In this document: piece by piece, positions 33,478 to 34,319 of the stretch | Numbering within the stretch: the stretch's first letter is position 1 | Layout of the letters: each line of letters starts with the position of its first letter | NCBI GenBank assembly: GCA_001898235.1 | Contig: MKTN01000067.1 | Span: 1 to 34,319, forward strand | Direction of reading: 5' to 3' | Source: Gammaproteobacteria bacterium 39-13 | GTDB lineage: Bacteria; Pseudomonadota; Gammaproteobacteria; Berkiellales; Berkiellaceae | DNA: 34,319 nucleotides | Made by a program: the position numbers and the translations under genes | Notes under the pieces: generated by a model | The model's database searches: none | Told to the model about the DNA's origin: nothing | The model's input: only the letters and a program-made list of their open reading frames with translations

Positions 33478-34158
33478 TTAGAGAGTAACTTCGATTGCCT
33501 TTTTTAAATTTTCATAATTTTCTTGCATTTTTTCTGGAAAGTTTTCCTTGAATTTATTAATCAATTCCATACAAAATTTAACAATAACTTCTTTGTATAA
33601 TTTGGCATCAACATAATCAACTCCTTTCTTATATTTCATATAAACTTCTCCTTTCTCAGCTTTATAGGGAAAATTGTTTTCCCATGAAACTTCTATTTTA
33701 TCTGCAACTCTACGTAAATACGCATGTGGCAAAAAAGAACCTCCGTTATTTGCCGTAAATCCATGTCGAACATTCCAATCATAGATTTTCTCATGTAAAT
33801 CCATATCGACATTATCCCAATCTACATCTAAATATTTCATTACATCATTATCTTCACCTTCTACTAGTTGAAATTCTTCAAGCATTTCAACCGCGATTTT
33901 AGATTGAGTAACGGCTGGGAAGGGATCTTCAGTTATATGATAAAACAAAAAATCGCAAAAGAAATCAAGTAGAATTGCTAAATCATAACTAAATGTTGCA
34001 TCAGGTCCAAAATCTCTATATGCAAATAAATTTTTCCCATTTACCCAAAAAAATGCGCTACCAAACATTAGATATCTATCATCATGTATTTCTATTCCTC
34101 TTTCAGTATAGAAATCAAACTGAATTGCAAATTTCTCTTTGTCTCCAAATATTTTCAT
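33478..34158 (-). CDS. Uncharacterised soluble protein, candidate immunity protein
   Basis: A 226-residue acidic protein without signal peptide or membrane segment. N-terminal beta-rich part (FAIQFDFYTERGIEIHDDRY), then YDLAILLDFFCDFLFYHI. The motif WNVRHGFTANNGGSFLPHAY, followed by LRRVADKIEVSWEN, recalls a conserved H...GG..LP...RR..D.IE.SW pattern I have seen in uncharacterised bacterial proteins but cannot name. The ATG at 34158 follows GAGGG; a TTG at 34170 is in frame. It begins 12 bases after the stop of the partial upstream gene, the usual spacing of a toxin-immunity pair, which is the main ground for the call. Confidence 0.65.
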   Translation of the reverse strand: MKIFGDKEKFAIQFDFYTERGIEIHDDRYLMFGSAFFWVNGKNLFAYRDFGPDATFSYDLAILLDFFCDFLFYHITEDPFPAVTQSKIAVEMLEEFQLVEGEDNDVMKYLDVDWDNVDMDLHEKIYDWNVRHGFTANNGGSFLPHAYLRRVADKIEVSWENNFPYKAEKGEVYMKYKKGVDYVDAKLYKEVIVKFCMELINKFKENFPEKMQENYENLKKAIEVTL

Positions 34159-34170
34159 CTTATCCCTCAA

Positions 34171-34319
34171 TTATCTTTTAAGTAATTTTTTGTATTCTGC
34201 GTGTGAGATTAATCCATCATTCATAAATTGTTTCAATATATAACTATCAACATTTTTGCTAACTCGGGTAGAAATCTCATAGGCATGCCATTTCGTAGAC
34301 TTCCCCGTTAAGCACACAG
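34171..34319 (-). CDS. C-terminal fragment of a gene running off the right edge (possible toxin)
   Basis: Forty-nine codons are open from the window edge to a TAA at 34173-34171, reading CLTGKSTKWHAYEISTRVSK, NVDSYILKQFMNDGLIS and HAEYKKLLKR. The segment is basic with a helical end, as is common for C-terminal toxin domains, and the candidate immunity gene follows 12 bases later. The bulk of the gene is outside the window, so its nature is open. Confidence 0.55.
   Translation of the reverse strand, partial: VCLTGKSTKWHAYEISTRVSKNVDSYILKQFMNDGLISHAEYKKLLKR

Overview
The window reads as a low-GC gammaproteobacterial chromosome segment, most like an intracellular or amoeba-associated Legionellales relative (Legionella/Coxiella/Berkiella type). 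That placement is inference. It rests on a complete histidine operon of gammaproteobacterial style (bifunctional HisB and HisIE) next to several proteins with eukaryotic-type domains: a RhoGAP domain, a protein-kinase-like fold, a U-box-like domain, and two proteins ending in CaaX prenylation motifs. No rRNA, tRNA, CRISPR array or transposase gene was seen.

Layout. 1-4601 (minus): two cell-surface genes one base apart, a lipoprotein-like autotransporter-barrel protein and a larger autotransporter that runs off the left edge. 4841-7006 (plus): a lipoprotein alpha/beta hydrolase and a lone bioF. 7193-7735 (minus): a small secreted Cys-containing protein. 7976-14332 (minus): a glycan or lipid-glycosylation operon (helical unknown, methyltransferase, GT-C-like membrane protein, two nucleotide-sugar epimerase-like SDRs, GT2 transferase). 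14519-15850 (minus): a SidB-like alpha/beta hydrolase with its own terminator. 16060-23603 (minus): hisR(yerC-like)-hisG-D-C-B-H-A-F-IE, tightly packed, with a consensus promoter overlapped by a perfect 13-bp inverted-repeat operator. 23935-27935 (plus): RhoGAP protein, coiled-coil protein and the two CaaX proteins. 27989-31323: small double-glycine-leader peptides, a kinase-like protein and a decayed gene. 31398-34319 (minus): an operon-like run holding a partial gene at the right edge, a candidate immunity protein, a GG-leader peptide, a membrane-anchored U-box-like protein and three tandem paralogous small proteins, the last one frameshifted.

Three things stand out. First, a family of about 110-130 bp palindromic repeats resembling ERIC elements is scattered through the window. 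One copy sits in frame inside hisH and supplies a roughly 38-residue N-terminal extension, and a degenerate half-copy appears in hisIE in the same reading frame, reminiscent of Rickettsia palindromic elements. Two inverted copies tightly bracket a GG-leader peptide gene. Second, 23.9-33.1 kb looks like a host-interaction island with prenylation-ready proteins beside a RhoGAP. Third, four short genes share a leader of the type M(R/K)xLxLNE...(S/N)G(G/A), suggesting a family of exported peptides with no dedicated transporter visible here.

All functional calls come from reading motifs by eye; no database search was possible.
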